Origin: Verrucomicrobiales bacterium
GTDB lineage: Bacteria > Verrucomicrobiota > Verrucomicrobiia > Limisphaerales > JAYPXF01
Direction of reading: 5' to 3'
Length of the DNA: 64,000 nucleotides
NCBI GenBank assembly: GCA_002715965.1
Contig: PBAL01000012.1
Coordinates: 1 to 64,000, forward strand
The position numbers were made by a program, and so were the translations under genes. The notes below the pieces were generated by a model, which saw only the letters and a list, made by a program, of their open reading frames with translations, made no database searches and was not told where the DNA came from. Of the stretch, positions 44,954-55,024 are shown piece by piece; within the stretch, counting starts at the first letter, position 1; each line of letters starts with the position of its first letter.

Positions 44954-45060
44954 TTGTGGAGCAGTCTCCCGACCGCTGCACCTGCTGGACTGAAGGTCTC
45001 CATAAACCCGGAGGAGACCTTCGGTCGGGCGAGTGAACGGGTCAGGAGACCCGTCCACAA
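44954..45060. repeat. Palindromic intergenic repeat family A, complete 107-base unit
   Basis: The ends are inverted repeats: the left begins TTGTGGAGCAGTCTCCCGAC and the right ends with AGGAGACCCGTCCACAA. A second inverted pair lies inside, GAAGGTCTCC (44992-45001) and GGAGACCTTC (45013-45022). The nested hairpins resemble REPIN organisation. It lies between the sulfatase and HIT genes. Copies are at 42721, 58486/58884 (split) and 61171 (right half). Confidence 0.7.
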
Positions 45061-45139
45061 TGGGCTTGTTCCATGGACCTTATGGAATCCATCGCCTGCC
45101 CTTTGACCCTGGGCGGTTCATGGCGTAGTGTCCCGGCCC

Positions 45140-45637
45140 ATGGAAAGTCTGAACGCACCCTGGCGAATCGACTACATTCTGGCCCCGAAATCCCCGGCGC
45201 CGGATGGACAGTCCATATTCACTCGGATCGGTCAGTCTTCGGAGGATGAGAAGAACCACGTCATCGTGCGGGCAAAGACCTGTTACGCGGTGCTGAATGC
45301 CTATCCCTACAATTGCGGACACGCGATGGTGATTCCCTATCGACAGGTGTCGGATTTGTCGGATCTGACCGATGGGGAATTGCTGGAGTCCATGCAATTG
45401 TTGCAGCGTCTGGAACGCGCAATGCAGGCCGCCATGAAACCGCAGGGATTCAACGTGGGATTGAATCTTGGCCAGGTGGCCGGTGCGGGCATCGTCGAAC
45501 ATCTGCACTGGCATATCGTTCCGCGCTGGAACGGAGACACGAATTTCATGCCCGTAATCGGCGGTACGGATGTCCTGCCGGAGGCACTGGGTGATGTGGC
45601 CAAACGGCTGCGAGAGGCATTGGAAAAGACGGACTAA
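45140..45637 (+). CDS. HIT-family nucleotide hydrolase/transferase
   Basis: A 165-residue HIT protein with triad VEHLHWHIVPRW (His121, 123, 125) and NCGHAMVIPYR. The extra N-terminal region and GDTNFMPVIGGTDVLP suit the Ap4A-type or HIT-like hydrolase group. It likely hydrolyses dinucleoside polyphosphates or adenylylated compounds. ATG 45140 was chosen over GTG 45128. It precedes PhoH by 2 bases, starting the housekeeping operon. Confidence 0.9.
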   Translation: MESLNAPWRIDYILAPKSPAPDGQSIFTRIGQSSEDEKNHVIVRAKTCYAVLNAYPYNCGHAMVIPYRQVSDLSDLTDGELLESMQLLQRLERAMQAAMKPQGFNVGLNLGQVAGAGIVEHLHWHIVPRWNGDTNFMPVIGGTDVLPEALGDVAKRLREALEKTD

Positions 45638-45639
45638 AA

Positions 45640-46596
45640 ATGACGAAGGAGACCCTTCATTTCGACAACGCGCGTTTCGCGCAGCAACTCTTCGCCAACG
45701 ACCCCAAGAACCTGCATCTGCTCGAGGAACGACTCGGGATCAAGGCCGTAGCGCGCGACGGCTGGATTCGCCTGGAAGGCGACAACTCGCCGGTTCAACG
45801 CGCGGTGCAACTCATTCGATCACTGGAAGAACGCGCCCAGGCCGGTGACCGGATCGACCGGCCGACCTTCCTGAACGCGATCAGCGTAGTGGACCACGAC
45901 GGCGCCGAGGCGTTGAAGAGCCTGGGATCTGAACGCGTGCAGACTTCGCAGAAGAAGAGTTCGATCGTTCCCAAGACTCTTGGCCAGAAGCGCTACCTGG
46001 AAGCAATTCGCACACACGACGTCACCATGGGCGTGGGTCCCGCCGGCACGGGCAAGACTTACCTCGCAATGGCGATGGCCGTGCGCGCGCTGAAGGAGGG
46101 CGAAGTAAAACGCATCATCCTGACCCGCCCGGCGGTTGAGGCTGGCGAAGCGCTGGGTTTCCTGCCGGGTGATCTCTACGAAAAGCTCGATCCCTATCTG
46201 CGTCCGCTGCACGACGCGTTGCAGGACATGCTGCCTTTCGAGGAAATCCAGAAGCACCGCGAACGCGGGGCGATTGAGATCGCGCCCCTGGCCTACATGC
46301 GCGGCCGCACTCTGAACAACGCCTTCATCGTTTTGGACGAAGCACAGAATTCCACGACCGAACAGATGCTCATGTTCCTGACGCGTCTGGGTTTCAACTC
46401 CAAGGCGGTCGTGACCGGTGACCCGACGCAGGTGGATCTTCCCTCGAACAAGAAATCTGGATTGCACGAAGCCTCCAAGGCACTGCGTAAGATTGATGGC
46501 ATCGCCATCGTCGAATTCGAGCGCAAGGACATCGTCCGCCATCCGCTCGTGCAGAAGATCATCTCGGCCTACGAGGAACATCGCGGCAAGCTTTGA
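45640..46596 (+). CDS. PhoH-like ATPase
   Basis: A 318-residue PhoH family NTPase. Walker A is GPAGTGKTY (133-141), the Walker-B-like strand is NAFIVLDEAQN, and FLTRLGFNSKAVVTGDPTQV is sensor-like. PhoH proteins with YbeY are linked to RNA metabolism and ribosome quality control in many bacteria (family knowledge). Starts 2 bases after HIT and ends 1 base before ybeY. Confidence 0.93.
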   Translation: MTKETLHFDNARFAQQLFANDPKNLHLLEERLGIKAVARDGWIRLEGDNSPVQRAVQLIRSLEERAQAGDRIDRPTFLNAISVVDHDGAEALKSLGSERVQTSQKKSSIVPKTLGQKRYLEAIRTHDVTMGVGPAGTGKTYLAMAMAVRALKEGEVKRIILTRPAVEAGEALGFLPGDLYEKLDPYLRPLHDALQDMLPFEEIQKHRERGAIEIAPLAYMRGRTLNNAFIVLDEAQNSTTEQMLMFLTRLGFNSKAVVTGDPTQVDLPSNKKSGLHEASKALRKIDGIAIVEFERKDIVRHPLVQKIISAYEEHRGKL

Positions 46597-46597
46597 G

Positions 46598-47092
46598 ATG
46601 GACGAACCGTCTCCCGATAAGCCGGCCCGTTCGATTGCCATTCGCGACCGGCAAATGGTCTGCCAGATCGACAAGCGTCTGCTTCGCCGAACCCTCACGC
46701 ACTATCTGCGCAAGGAGCTGGAACTGAATTCCTACGAACTGTGCTTTCACCTCGTGGACGCCAAGGAAATGGCCGAGGTGAACTGGAAGTTTCTGCAACA
46801 CGAGGGTTCGACCGACGTGATCACCTTCGACCATATGGACGCCGTGGATGGAAAGAACTTGTTCGGAGAAATCTTTATTTGTATGGCGGATGCCGTGTCG
46901 CAAGCGCGCCAATTCAAGACCAACTGGCAGTCTGAACTGACCCGTTACGCCGTGCACGGAATCCTGCATCTGTGCGGGCATGACGACGTGGACGCAGCCG
47001 ATCGGAAGCGGATGAAACGCGAGGAAAACCGGGGCTTGCGAAAGCTCGGGGGGGAATTCAACCTCGCGCGTCTTTCATGCCAAAACGAATAG
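46598..47092 (+). CDS. ybeY: YbeY, 16S rRNA maturation endoribonuclease
   Basis: A 164-residue YbeY. The zinc-binding signature is AVHGILHLCGHDD with His120, His124 and His128. STDVITFDH is the other conserved block. Function: late 16S rRNA 3'-end processing and ribosome quality control. It follows phoH by 1 base and overlaps the DUF502 gene by 16 bases. Confidence 0.95.
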   Translation: MDEPSPDKPARSIAIRDRQMVCQIDKRLLRRTLTHYLRKELELNSYELCFHLVDAKEMAEVNWKFLQHEGSTDVITFDHMDAVDGKNLFGEIFICMADAVSQARQFKTNWQSELTRYAVHGILHLCGHDDVDAADRKRMKREENRGLRKLGGEFNLARLSCQNE

Positions 47093-47850
47093 TCAAACGT
47101 CGCCGGAAATTCATTTCGCGTTGGCGCGCGAACTTTTTCGCGGGACTGGCGATCATCCTTCCGATCGCAATCTCCATCGGTGTATTCGTCTGGCTGTTCG
47201 GCACGGTCGCAAAGTTCACAAACACGTTGTTGTTCTTTATTCCGGAGGAGATGACTCGCGCGGATGGCGGATCCGGGAACGTGCATTGGTGGTGGAGTTG
47301 TGTGGCCTTTGCCTGGGCGGCAACGCTGGTCGGAATCGTGGGTCGACTGGCGCGCTACTACGTCGGCAAAAAGTTCATCCAGACGGCCGAGCGGATCATG
47401 CTGGCCATTCCGATCCTGAATACGATTTACGGCGCGGTGAAGCAGATCAACGAGGCCTTCGCTTCAGACAAGGCTCCGGCCTTCGAACAGGTGGTGATGG
47501 TTGAGTTTCCTCGCAAAGGCGCATGGAGCGTGGGCTTCCTGACCAGCAGCAATCATCCCGAAGTCAGCGACAAGACGGGTCAGAAATTGAACAGCATCTT
47601 CGTCCCGACCACACCGAATCCCACCAGTGGATTTCTCTGCATGGTCACCGAAGAAGAGTTTGTGAAACTGGACATGAGCGTCGCCGATGGCATCAAGTAC
47701 ATCATGAGCCTCGGCGCGGTCGCTCCGCAATATCCACCCCTCCCCGATCTTCACCAGACTGGCGCCGATCCCGATATCGTCCACGAAGAAGAGGACCATG
47801 ATGATGAGTTCGACGAAGAGGAGGACGACAAAGGTGAGCTTCCGAAATAA
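47077..47850 (+). CDS. DUF502-family membrane protein
   Basis: A 257-residue protein with a basic N-terminus, two transmembrane helices (about residues 21-45 and 68-95), then a soluble domain: RIMLAIPILNTIYGAVKQIN, VVMVEFPRKGAWSVGFLTS, SIFVPTTPNPTSGFLCMV are the DUF502 core. The tail is strongly acidic (EEEDHDDEFDEEEDDK). Function unknown; found in Verrucomicrobiota and others near RNA and DNA maintenance genes. Overlaps ybeY by 16 bases. Confidence 0.9.
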   Translation: MPKRIVKRRRKFISRWRANFFAGLAIILPIAISIGVFVWLFGTVAKFTNTLLFFIPEEMTRADGGSGNVHWWWSCVAFAWAATLVGIVGRLARYYVGKKFIQTAERIMLAIPILNTIYGAVKQINEAFASDKAPAFEQVVMVEFPRKGAWSVGFLTSSNHPEVSDKTGQKLNSIFVPTTPNPTSGFLCMVTEEEFVKLDMSVADGIKYIMSLGAVAPQYPPLPDLHQTGADPDIVHEEEDHDDEFDEEEDDKGELPK

Positions 47851-47886
47851 CGGATTGCAATGCGGCAACCCTCCGTTCCGTCTTGG

Positions 47887-48090
47887 CCCTGTTCGAGAAC
47901 ATGAGCGCCGGGCACAGGCCCGCATGCCAATCCAATCCAATGGTGCTCGCTCAGGCGTTTTCAAGGCCTCTCGTCCTTGAGAAACATGAGAAATCTTCCA
48001 ACAGTCCCGGAAAATGACTTAGGGAGCACCATCGGTTTGGCCACCAGTGCCGGGCAAGGCTCGGCGCTCCACGATGTTTTCGAACACGCC
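47887..48090. repeat. Inverted-repeat element family B with a possible nested insert
   Basis: The outer arms CTGTTCGAGAACATGAGCGC on the left and CGCTCCACGATGTTTTCGAA on the right are inverted copies with small gaps. A full-length smaller copy is at 58945-59047. Inside this copy, GGTGCTC (about 47942) and GAGCACC (about 48024) form a further inverted pair enclosing about 90 bases absent from the other copy, which suggests a second insertion. It fills the gap between the DUF502 and recO genes. Confidence 0.55.
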
Positions 48091-48117
48091 CTGGTCCCAA
48101 TCCAGCTTCGTTAAGTC

Positions 48118-48765
48118 ATGGACGAGCGCGCGACCGGAATTATCCTGCGGGTTCGGCCACTCACCGAGAGCAGCCTGATCGTTCATTGGCTGACCGAGGA
48201 TCTGGGACGGATCAACACCGTGGGGAAGGGCGCCCGCAAGCCCAAGTCCGTCCTCCACGGAAAGCTGGACCTCTACTTCCGGGGTGAATTCAGCTTCGTC
48301 CGCTCGCGCCGTTCCGAGCTGCACAACCTGCGTGAATTGAAGCTGCTGGAGACGCATGCGGAACTGCGCCGCGACCTCCAGAAGATCCGCCTGCTCGCCT
48401 ACATCACCAATCTCATCGAACAAACCACCGAACTCGATACGCCAATCGCGGAAACCTGCGAACGCTTCAATTCCCTGCTCGAACATCTGCTCCAACACGA
48501 AGCCCAGCCGCGCATCGTCTTCGCCTTCGAACTGAAACACCTTTCGGATCTCGGCCTGCAACCGAACCTGGACGAATCGAGCAAGGACGCCGATGTCCGC
48601 TCGCTCATCTCCCAACTTGCCGATTGCACCTGGTCTGAGATCGCCAAGCTCAAGGCGACGCGCGCCCAGGTGAAGTCGATCCAGCAATTCCTCCACGGCT
48701 TCCTGATCTATCACATCGACCGCCTGCCAAAGGGGAGAGCGGCTGCGCTCAAGATGCTGGAATAG
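48118..48765 (+). CDS. recO: RecO DNA repair protein
   Basis: A 215-residue RecO with the N-terminal OB-fold (TGIILRVRPLTESSLIVHWL, then GKGARKPKS) and the helical C-terminal domain (LLAYITNLIEQTTELD). The usual zinc-binding CxxC is missing, as in many RecO variants. RecO loads RecA with RecR on SSB-coated DNA. Confidence 0.9.
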   Translation: MDERATGIILRVRPLTESSLIVHWLTEDLGRINTVGKGARKPKSVLHGKLDLYFRGEFSFVRSRRSELHNLRELKLLETHAELRRDLQKIRLLAYITNLIEQTTELDTPIAETCERFNSLLEHLLQHEAQPRIVFAFELKHLSDLGLQPNLDESSKDADVRSLISQLADCTWSEIAKLKATRAQVKSIQQFLHGFLIYHIDRLPKGRAAALKMLE

Positions 48766-48913
48766 TCGGGGGCTTGGCGGAACTACAAATGGGCACAGAT
48801 CAGTGCCATCCGAAGCAAATGCAGATAATCGTCCAGTAGACCCTCGTGACCGCGAGGAACTCACAGCCTGCTTCAATCCCTCAGCCCCATCTGCGTCTAT
48901 CGGTGTCCACCTG

Positions 48914-48930
48914 TCCCGATGCAGTCGGGA
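48914..48930. terminator. Possible bidirectional hairpin
   Basis: TCCCGA (48914-48919) and TCGGGA (48925-48930) form a 6-bp stem with a 5-base loop between the converging recO and lipoprotein genes. No T-run follows on either strand, so termination is only suggested. Confidence 0.3.
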
Positions 48931-48943
48931 TCTGTGGTTGAAA

Positions 48944-49918
48944 TCACTTTCCCGGCGGGGCCACCGGGCCGACGAAGTTGGTCTTGCGGAATTCGGCGGC
49001 AATCGTCTTGCCAAGTTCGACGAGCTGCGGGTTGGTTTCCTTTTGCAAGGCCTTCTCCATCGCGAGCACTCCTTTGGGCGTTGCCCACGAACGGAGTGTT
49101 TCCAAGGCCATGAGACGTATCTCCCGGTTTTCCTCGCCCAACAACGAAACCAGTTCGTAGTTCACCTCTTCTGCCAGGTCACGATTCAGGGTGACCTGAA
49201 GGTAGGCAATTGCCGAGGAGCGTGTTTTGAAATTCCCAGTTCCCAAGGCATCGACGACTTCGGGCATGCTGGCGAATTGATCGATGATTGGCGTCGAATC
49301 CAGCAGATCCGTAGACATCGTGTCGAGGATCGAGACGTTCGTGTCGGCAGTCGTGATCGGGGGCAACTTGGAGACCGGAGCCATCGCAGTGGGAGTCAAT
49401 TCAAGCACGGGTGAGGCGGTCGCCGTCAGCTTCGTCGCGTGAACGCCGTCTCCCAACTTCTTGAGAAGGAGGAAAGTGCCGGGACTGACCGATCGCACAC
49501 CCATATCGCCGTTGAGCACCTGTCCCGGGTAGTTGTTCTGCAGATTGTCGTCCCAGGCGAGAACCCTGCGTGCAGGTTGAGGGCCGGCGTTGGTGAGGTT
49601 CACGTTCCAGATCACGTAAAACCGATTCTCGTCCAATGCCTTCTTGAGTCCCGCGCGCTTCTCAGCCGGGGTCTTCAGGGCTTCAAGCATCGCCAACAAT
49701 CCTTCGGCGTTCTCGGGCCCGATTCCATTGGTCTCGCAGTAGGCCTGATAACCCACGCCAATCAACTTGAGCTGCTTGGTTTTCTCGGCGATGTAGGCGC
49801 TGTCGGTGGATGCGCCGACCTTGCGCAGTTCGGCATCGTCCTTGGCGGCATCGGGCGCGCAGCCCGCCAAAACAACGGCCATGGCCGCCGTGCAAATCGT
49901 CGAGCGAAGGTGTCTCAT
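48944..49918 (-). CDS. Lipoprotein with HEAT-like repeats
   Basis: A 324-residue protein. The leader STICTAAMAVVLAGCAPDAA has a lipobox with Cys. A helical segment (LKLIGVGYQAYCETNG) follows and the last 120 residues show HEAT/armadillo-type helices: MPEVVDALGTGNFKTRSSAI, EENREIRLMALETLRSWATP, VLAMEKALQKETNP. A role as a structural or scoring protein is likely; no enzymatic motif. It starts 8 bases after the Gfo/Idh gene's stop on the same strand. Confidence 0.7.
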   Translation of the reverse strand: MRHLRSTICTAAMAVVLAGCAPDAAKDDAELRKVGASTDSAYIAEKTKQLKLIGVGYQAYCETNGIGPENAEGLLAMLEALKTPAEKRAGLKKALDENRFYVIWNVNLTNAGPQPARRVLAWDDNLQNNYPGQVLNGDMGVRSVSPGTFLLLKKLGDGVHATKLTATASPVLELTPTAMAPVSKLPPITTADTNVSILDTMSTDLLDSTPIIDQFASMPEVVDALGTGNFKTRSSAIAYLQVTLNRDLAEEVNYELVSLLGEENREIRLMALETLRSWATPKGVLAMEKALQKETNPQLVELGKTIAAEFRKTNFVGPVAPPGK

Positions 49919-49926
49919 TCGAGTTT

Positions 49927-51258
<1,332 letters not shown>

Positions 51259-51376
51259 GTGAAGAGAGGAAACAGATTTCATGGCCGGATTCTTAAACGC
51301 CTCGCCACGAATTCAATCACGGAATTGCCGCCGACCCCCAATTGGGCGCATCAGTGCCTTGCCGGGCAGGCTCATG

Positions 51377-51483
51377 GGAGCGCGACATTTACGTCGCTTC
51401 AACGTGGCTTGGAGAATCCGGGCTCGCAATTTCGGACGCCATCCGACCCGGTGTGAGTTGAAGCGGTCTGAAGGCCGCGCTCC
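51377..51483. repeat. 107-base inverted-repeat element (family F)
   Basis: The left arm starts GGAGCGCGACATTTACGTCG and the right arm ends with CTGAAGGCCGCGCTCC; reverse-complementing the right arm aligns it with the left over 27 bases with few mismatches (both continue CGCTTCAAC). The length equals that of the complete family A unit. It lies between the divergent Gfo/Idh and PQQ-propeller genes. Nothing else is recognisable in 51259-51591. Confidence 0.6.
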
Positions 51484-51591
51484 GACCGCAATCATCCGGA
51501 ATGCGCCGTTCCCAACTCATCTCCAATCTTCCATCTGCCAACCTCATCTTTGTGAATGACGAACGCCCGAACTTTGTCCGAGTATCTGCGC

Positions 51592-52797
51592 ATGAAGTGC
51601 TTCGCCTTTGCTCTCGCCGGGTTGTTGTGGAGTGGTGTGTCACACGCCGGGGATTGGCCGATTTATCGCGGTCCGCACCATGACGGCAACACACGGGAAC
51701 GCGGCTGGTCAACGGATTGGCCGAAGTCCGGACCCAGGCAACTTTGGAAGGCGAATGTCGGCATCGGTTTTTCTTCGGTGTCTGTTTCCGATGGCCGCGT
51801 CTGCACCATGGGCAATTCCGAGGACAAGGATCTGGTCGTCTGCTTCGATGCGGTGACCGGCAAGGAACTCTGGGCGCACGAATACGAAGCGGCCTTGGAC
51901 ACGAAGTACTACGAAGGCGGCCCAGGATCGACGCCCACATTCGACGGTGATCGCGTTTATTCACTGGGCAAGCACGGCGATCTGTTTTGCTTCAATGCAA
52001 AATCAGGGAAGGTCTTGTGGAACGTTCAGCTTGAGAAGCAAGCCGGGATGCGAATGAGCACCTGGGGTTACAGCGGCGCGCCATATCCGTATGGAGACAA
52101 GCTTCTGCTGAACGTCGGATCCGCCGGCATGGCGCTGGACAAGAAGACCGGCAAGCTGATTTGGAAATCAGGTGACGCCGAGGCTGGCTACTCCACACCG
52201 TATCCGTACAAGTCGGACGGCAAGCAGATGTTCGCATTCAGCTCCGAGCATGGCTACGTGGGAGTCGATCCCGACACCGGCAAGGAAGCGTGGAAGATCG
52301 CCTGGAACACGCGCTATGGAGTGAACGCTTCGGATCCAATCATCGTTGGCGAACAGATCTTCATTTCGTCCGGTTATTCCAAAGGATCCGGACTCTTCAA
52401 ACTGGGCACGAAGAAACCGGACGAAATTTGGCGCGCGCGTCGTTATCGCAACCAATTCAATTGCTCCGTCCTGATTGACGGGCATCTCTACGGTTTTGAC
52501 GGCGACAGCAATTCACGCGCAAAGCTGAAATGCGTGAACTGGGAGACAGGCGAAGACGTCTGGGAAGACGGTATCGGTTTCGGTTCATTGTTTGCCGCCG
52601 GCAAGACGCTGTTCGTCCTGAGTCCCAAAGGTGAATTGATGGTCGGGCAGGCATCGACCAAGGGCTTCAAGCCGTCAGCGCGGGCGAAAGTGATCGGCGG
52701 CAAATGCTGGACCGTTCCGGTTTTGGCGAACGGTCTGTTGTATTGCCGAAATGCCGATGGGGATTTGGTTTGTCTTGATCTGAGGGCAAAGAAATAA
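51592..52797 (+). CDS. Secreted PQQ-type beta-propeller protein
   Basis: A 401-residue protein with a Sec signal (MKCFAFALAGLLWSGVSHAG) followed by PQQ-repeat blades: RQLWKANVGIGFSSVSVSDG, LVVCFDAVTGKELWAHEYEA, CFNAKSGKVLWNVQLEKQAG, LDKKTGKLIWKSG and VDPDTGKEAWKIAWNT. No catalytic Asp/Cys pair of quinoprotein dehydrogenases is evident, so it is probably a binding or scaffold propeller. Upstream of the copy 6 Gfo/Idh gene by 26 bases, suggesting an operon. Confidence 0.8.
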   Translation: MKCFAFALAGLLWSGVSHAGDWPIYRGPHHDGNTRERGWSTDWPKSGPRQLWKANVGIGFSSVSVSDGRVCTMGNSEDKDLVVCFDAVTGKELWAHEYEAALDTKYYEGGPGSTPTFDGDRVYSLGKHGDLFCFNAKSGKVLWNVQLEKQAGMRMSTWGYSGAPYPYGDKLLLNVGSAGMALDKKTGKLIWKSGDAEAGYSTPYPYKSDGKQMFAFSSEHGYVGVDPDTGKEAWKIAWNTRYGVNASDPIIVGEQIFISSGYSKGSGLFKLGTKKPDEIWRARRYRNQFNCSVLIDGHLYGFDGDSNSRAKLKCVNWETGEDVWEDGIGFGSLFAAGKTLFVLSPKGELMVGQASTKGFKPSARAKVIGGKCWTVPVLANGLLYCRNADGDLVCLDLRAKK

Positions 52798-52823
52798 TCC
52801 GCGCCAACCACTCACGAATCATC

Positions 52824-54140
52824 ATGAAGACCACCCGTCGATCATTCCTCAAGACCTCCGCTCTCGCCTCAACCGCCTTTGGCGCCACACCCTTGATTGC
52901 CGCGCCCGGAAAGAAGTTTCGCACGGCGGTGATCGGCTCCGGTTGGTGGGGCATGAACATTCTGCGCGACGCCATCTCTGTGGGACGCACCAAGGTCGTA
53001 GGACTTGCCGATTGCTACGAACGCCCCTTGAACGCCTCGGCGGATGAAGTCGAAGGACTGACCGGCGACAAGCCGCGCAAGTACAAGGATTACACCGAAA
53101 TGCTGCGCAAGGAGCGTCCGGAAATCGTGATTATCGCCACGCCGGATCATTGGCATGCCTTGCCGGCGATCGATTCGCTGGAGGCTGGTGCCCATGTGTT
53201 CCTGGAAAAACCGACCGCGCATACGATCGTGGAAAGCCGTGCGATTGTGAAAGCAGCCCAGGCTGCCGATCGTGTGGTGCAGGTTGGTTTGCATCGTCGG
53301 ATAGGGCCACATCATGTGTCGGGCATGGAGTTCCTCAAGTCTGGCAAAGTGGGTGACATCGGCATGGTTCGGATGTTCGTCACTGGAGGTGGCAGCATCG
53401 AAAAGCCCACGCCCAATGCAACTCCACCCGATGGCATGGATTGGGATCTCTGGTGCGGTCCCGCGCCGAAACGACCCTACAATCGCCGGCTTGCTCCGGG
53501 AGGTTGGCGAAACTTCCTCGACTACGCCAACGGCACCTTGGGCGATTGGGGCGTGCATTGGCTGGACCAGGTCCTCTGGTGGTCGGATGAGAAGTATCCG
53601 AAATCTGTTTTTTCAACCGGCGGCCGTCCCGTGCGCGGAGACGTCGTGGCCAGCGAAAAGGAATGCACCTCCGATGCACCCGATACACAGATTGCGACTT
53701 ACGAATTCGAATCCTTCACCGCGACCTGGGAACACCGAAAATACGCCGGCCCTGGCGCGGAACCACATCGCTACGGATGTTACTTCTATGGTTCGAAAGG
53801 TGTGTTCCACATGGGCTGGCGCGATGGTTGGACCTTTTATCCCAGCAGTCGGCGCGGCCAGAAGGTTCACGTGGATCCGGATTTCGACAACGAAAAGGAC
53901 GGACACAACATCCCTCCCCTTTGGCGCGACTTCATCGATGCAATCGACAACAAACGCGCGCCCGTTGCGGAAATCGAAGCCTCCCATCGTTCCAGCGTTC
54001 TTCCGATGCTCGGCATGATGTCCTACAAGCTCGGACGCAGCATCCAGTGGGACGGCGCGAAGGAACAAGTCGTTGGTGATGCGGAAGCCAGCAAGATGTT
54101 GCGCCGGGATTACCGGAAGCCTTGGACCTATCCAGTCTGA
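52824..54140 (+). CDS. Gfo/Idh/MocA oxidoreductase (copy 6)
   Basis: A 438-residue protein with leader TRRSFLKTSALASTAFGATP (twin-arginine pair), nucleotide-binding VIGSGWWGMNILR, and EKP loop HVFLEKPTAHTIVES. WDLWCGPAPKRPYNRRL and GTLGDWGVHWLDQVLWW are the catalytic-helix equivalents of the secreted group. It sits after the PQQ-propeller gene and before an SDR gene. Followed by an AT-rich CACCCATTTAACTC block at 54191-54204. Confidence 0.86.
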   Translation: MKTTRRSFLKTSALASTAFGATPLIAAPGKKFRTAVIGSGWWGMNILRDAISVGRTKVVGLADCYERPLNASADEVEGLTGDKPRKYKDYTEMLRKERPEIVIIATPDHWHALPAIDSLEAGAHVFLEKPTAHTIVESRAIVKAAQAADRVVQVGLHRRIGPHHVSGMEFLKSGKVGDIGMVRMFVTGGGSIEKPTPNATPPDGMDWDLWCGPAPKRPYNRRLAPGGWRNFLDYANGTLGDWGVHWLDQVLWWSDEKYPKSVFSTGGRPVRGDVVASEKECTSDAPDTQIATYEFESFTATWEHRKYAGPGAEPHRYGCYFYGSKGVFHMGWRDGWTFYPSSRRGQKVHVDPDFDNEKDGHNIPPLWRDFIDAIDNKRAPVAEIEASHRSSVLPMLGMMSYKLGRSIQWDGAKEQVVGDAEASKMLRRDYRKPWTYPV

Positions 54141-54226
54141 TTTACGAATTACGGTTTTCGATTACGAGCCTACGGTTGTGCCGAAACCGTTCACCCATTT
54201 AACTCTTTAACCAATCCTCCAACCCC

Positions 54227-55000
54227 ATGCTACCAGGACTCAAACAATTCGATCTCACCGGCCGCAACGCGGTCATTACCGGCGGCTCCAAGGGACTCGG
54301 CGAAGCGATGGCCGCCGGCCTGGCTTCGGTCGGCGCGAACGTCATGCTGGTCAGCCGCACCGAAGGCGAGGCAAACGCAGCCGCTGCACAGATCGCCGAA
54401 CAATTTGGCAAGAAGGCCATTGGCTTTCGTGCGGATGTAACCAGTGAAGCCGAGACGTTGGCCATGGCCGAACACGCCATCAACGAATTGGGTGGAATCG
54501 ACATCCTCATCACCAGCGCGGGCATCAACATTCGCGGTCCGATTGACGGGGTGAGCTTCGATGAGTTCAAGCAGGTGCAGGACATCAACGTGAACGGAAC
54601 CTGGCTCGCGTGCCGCGCCGTGTTGCCACACATGAAGAAAAAGAAGAGCGGGCGCATAATTACCCTGTCCAGCACCTTGGGACTCGTTGGTCTGGCGAAT
54701 CGCACGCCCTATACCGCGAGCAAAGGCGCCATCACGAACATGACGCGCGCCCTGGCCTTGGAAGTCGCGGACGAGGGAATAACCGTGAACGCCATTTGTC
54801 CCGGTCCGTTCCTGACCGAAATGAACGTGCCGATTGCGGACACAGAAGACGGCAAGAAGTTCATCGTTGGAGCGACCGCCCTCAAGCGTTGGGGCGAACT
54901 GCGCGAGATCCAGGGCGCCGCGATGTATCTTGCGAGCGATGCCGCGAGTTACACCACGGGAACGATGATGGTGGTCGACGGCGGCTGGACCTGTCAGTAG
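54227..55000 (+). CDS. Short-chain dehydrogenase/reductase
   Basis: A 257-residue classical SDR. The cofactor loop is VITGGSKGLGEAM, the NNAG-like strand is ITSAGINIRG, and the catalytic Tyr/Lys pair is in YTASKGAITNMT. The C-terminus ITVNAICPGPFLTEMN and TGTMMVVDGGWT is gluconate-5-dehydrogenase-like. It would oxidise or reduce a sugar or sugar acid in the cytoplasm. The gene is 86 bases after the Gfo/Idh gene; the intervening AT-rich stretch may hold its promoter. Confidence 0.88.
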   Translation: MLPGLKQFDLTGRNAVITGGSKGLGEAMAAGLASVGANVMLVSRTEGEANAAAAQIAEQFGKKAIGFRADVTSEAETLAMAEHAINELGGIDILITSAGINIRGPIDGVSFDEFKQVQDINVNGTWLACRAVLPHMKKKKSGRIITLSSTLGLVGLANRTPYTASKGAITNMTRALALEVADEGITVNAICPGPFLTEMNVPIADTEDGKKFIVGATALKRWGELREIQGAAMYLASDAASYTTGTMMVVDGGWTCQ

Positions 55001-55024
55001 GGCGGCTTACGAAAGCACCTTCGC

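Noticed and set aside
44954-45060. CRISPR-like repeat
   Set aside because: Repeats are not in tandem with regular spacers; they are single dispersed palindromic units.
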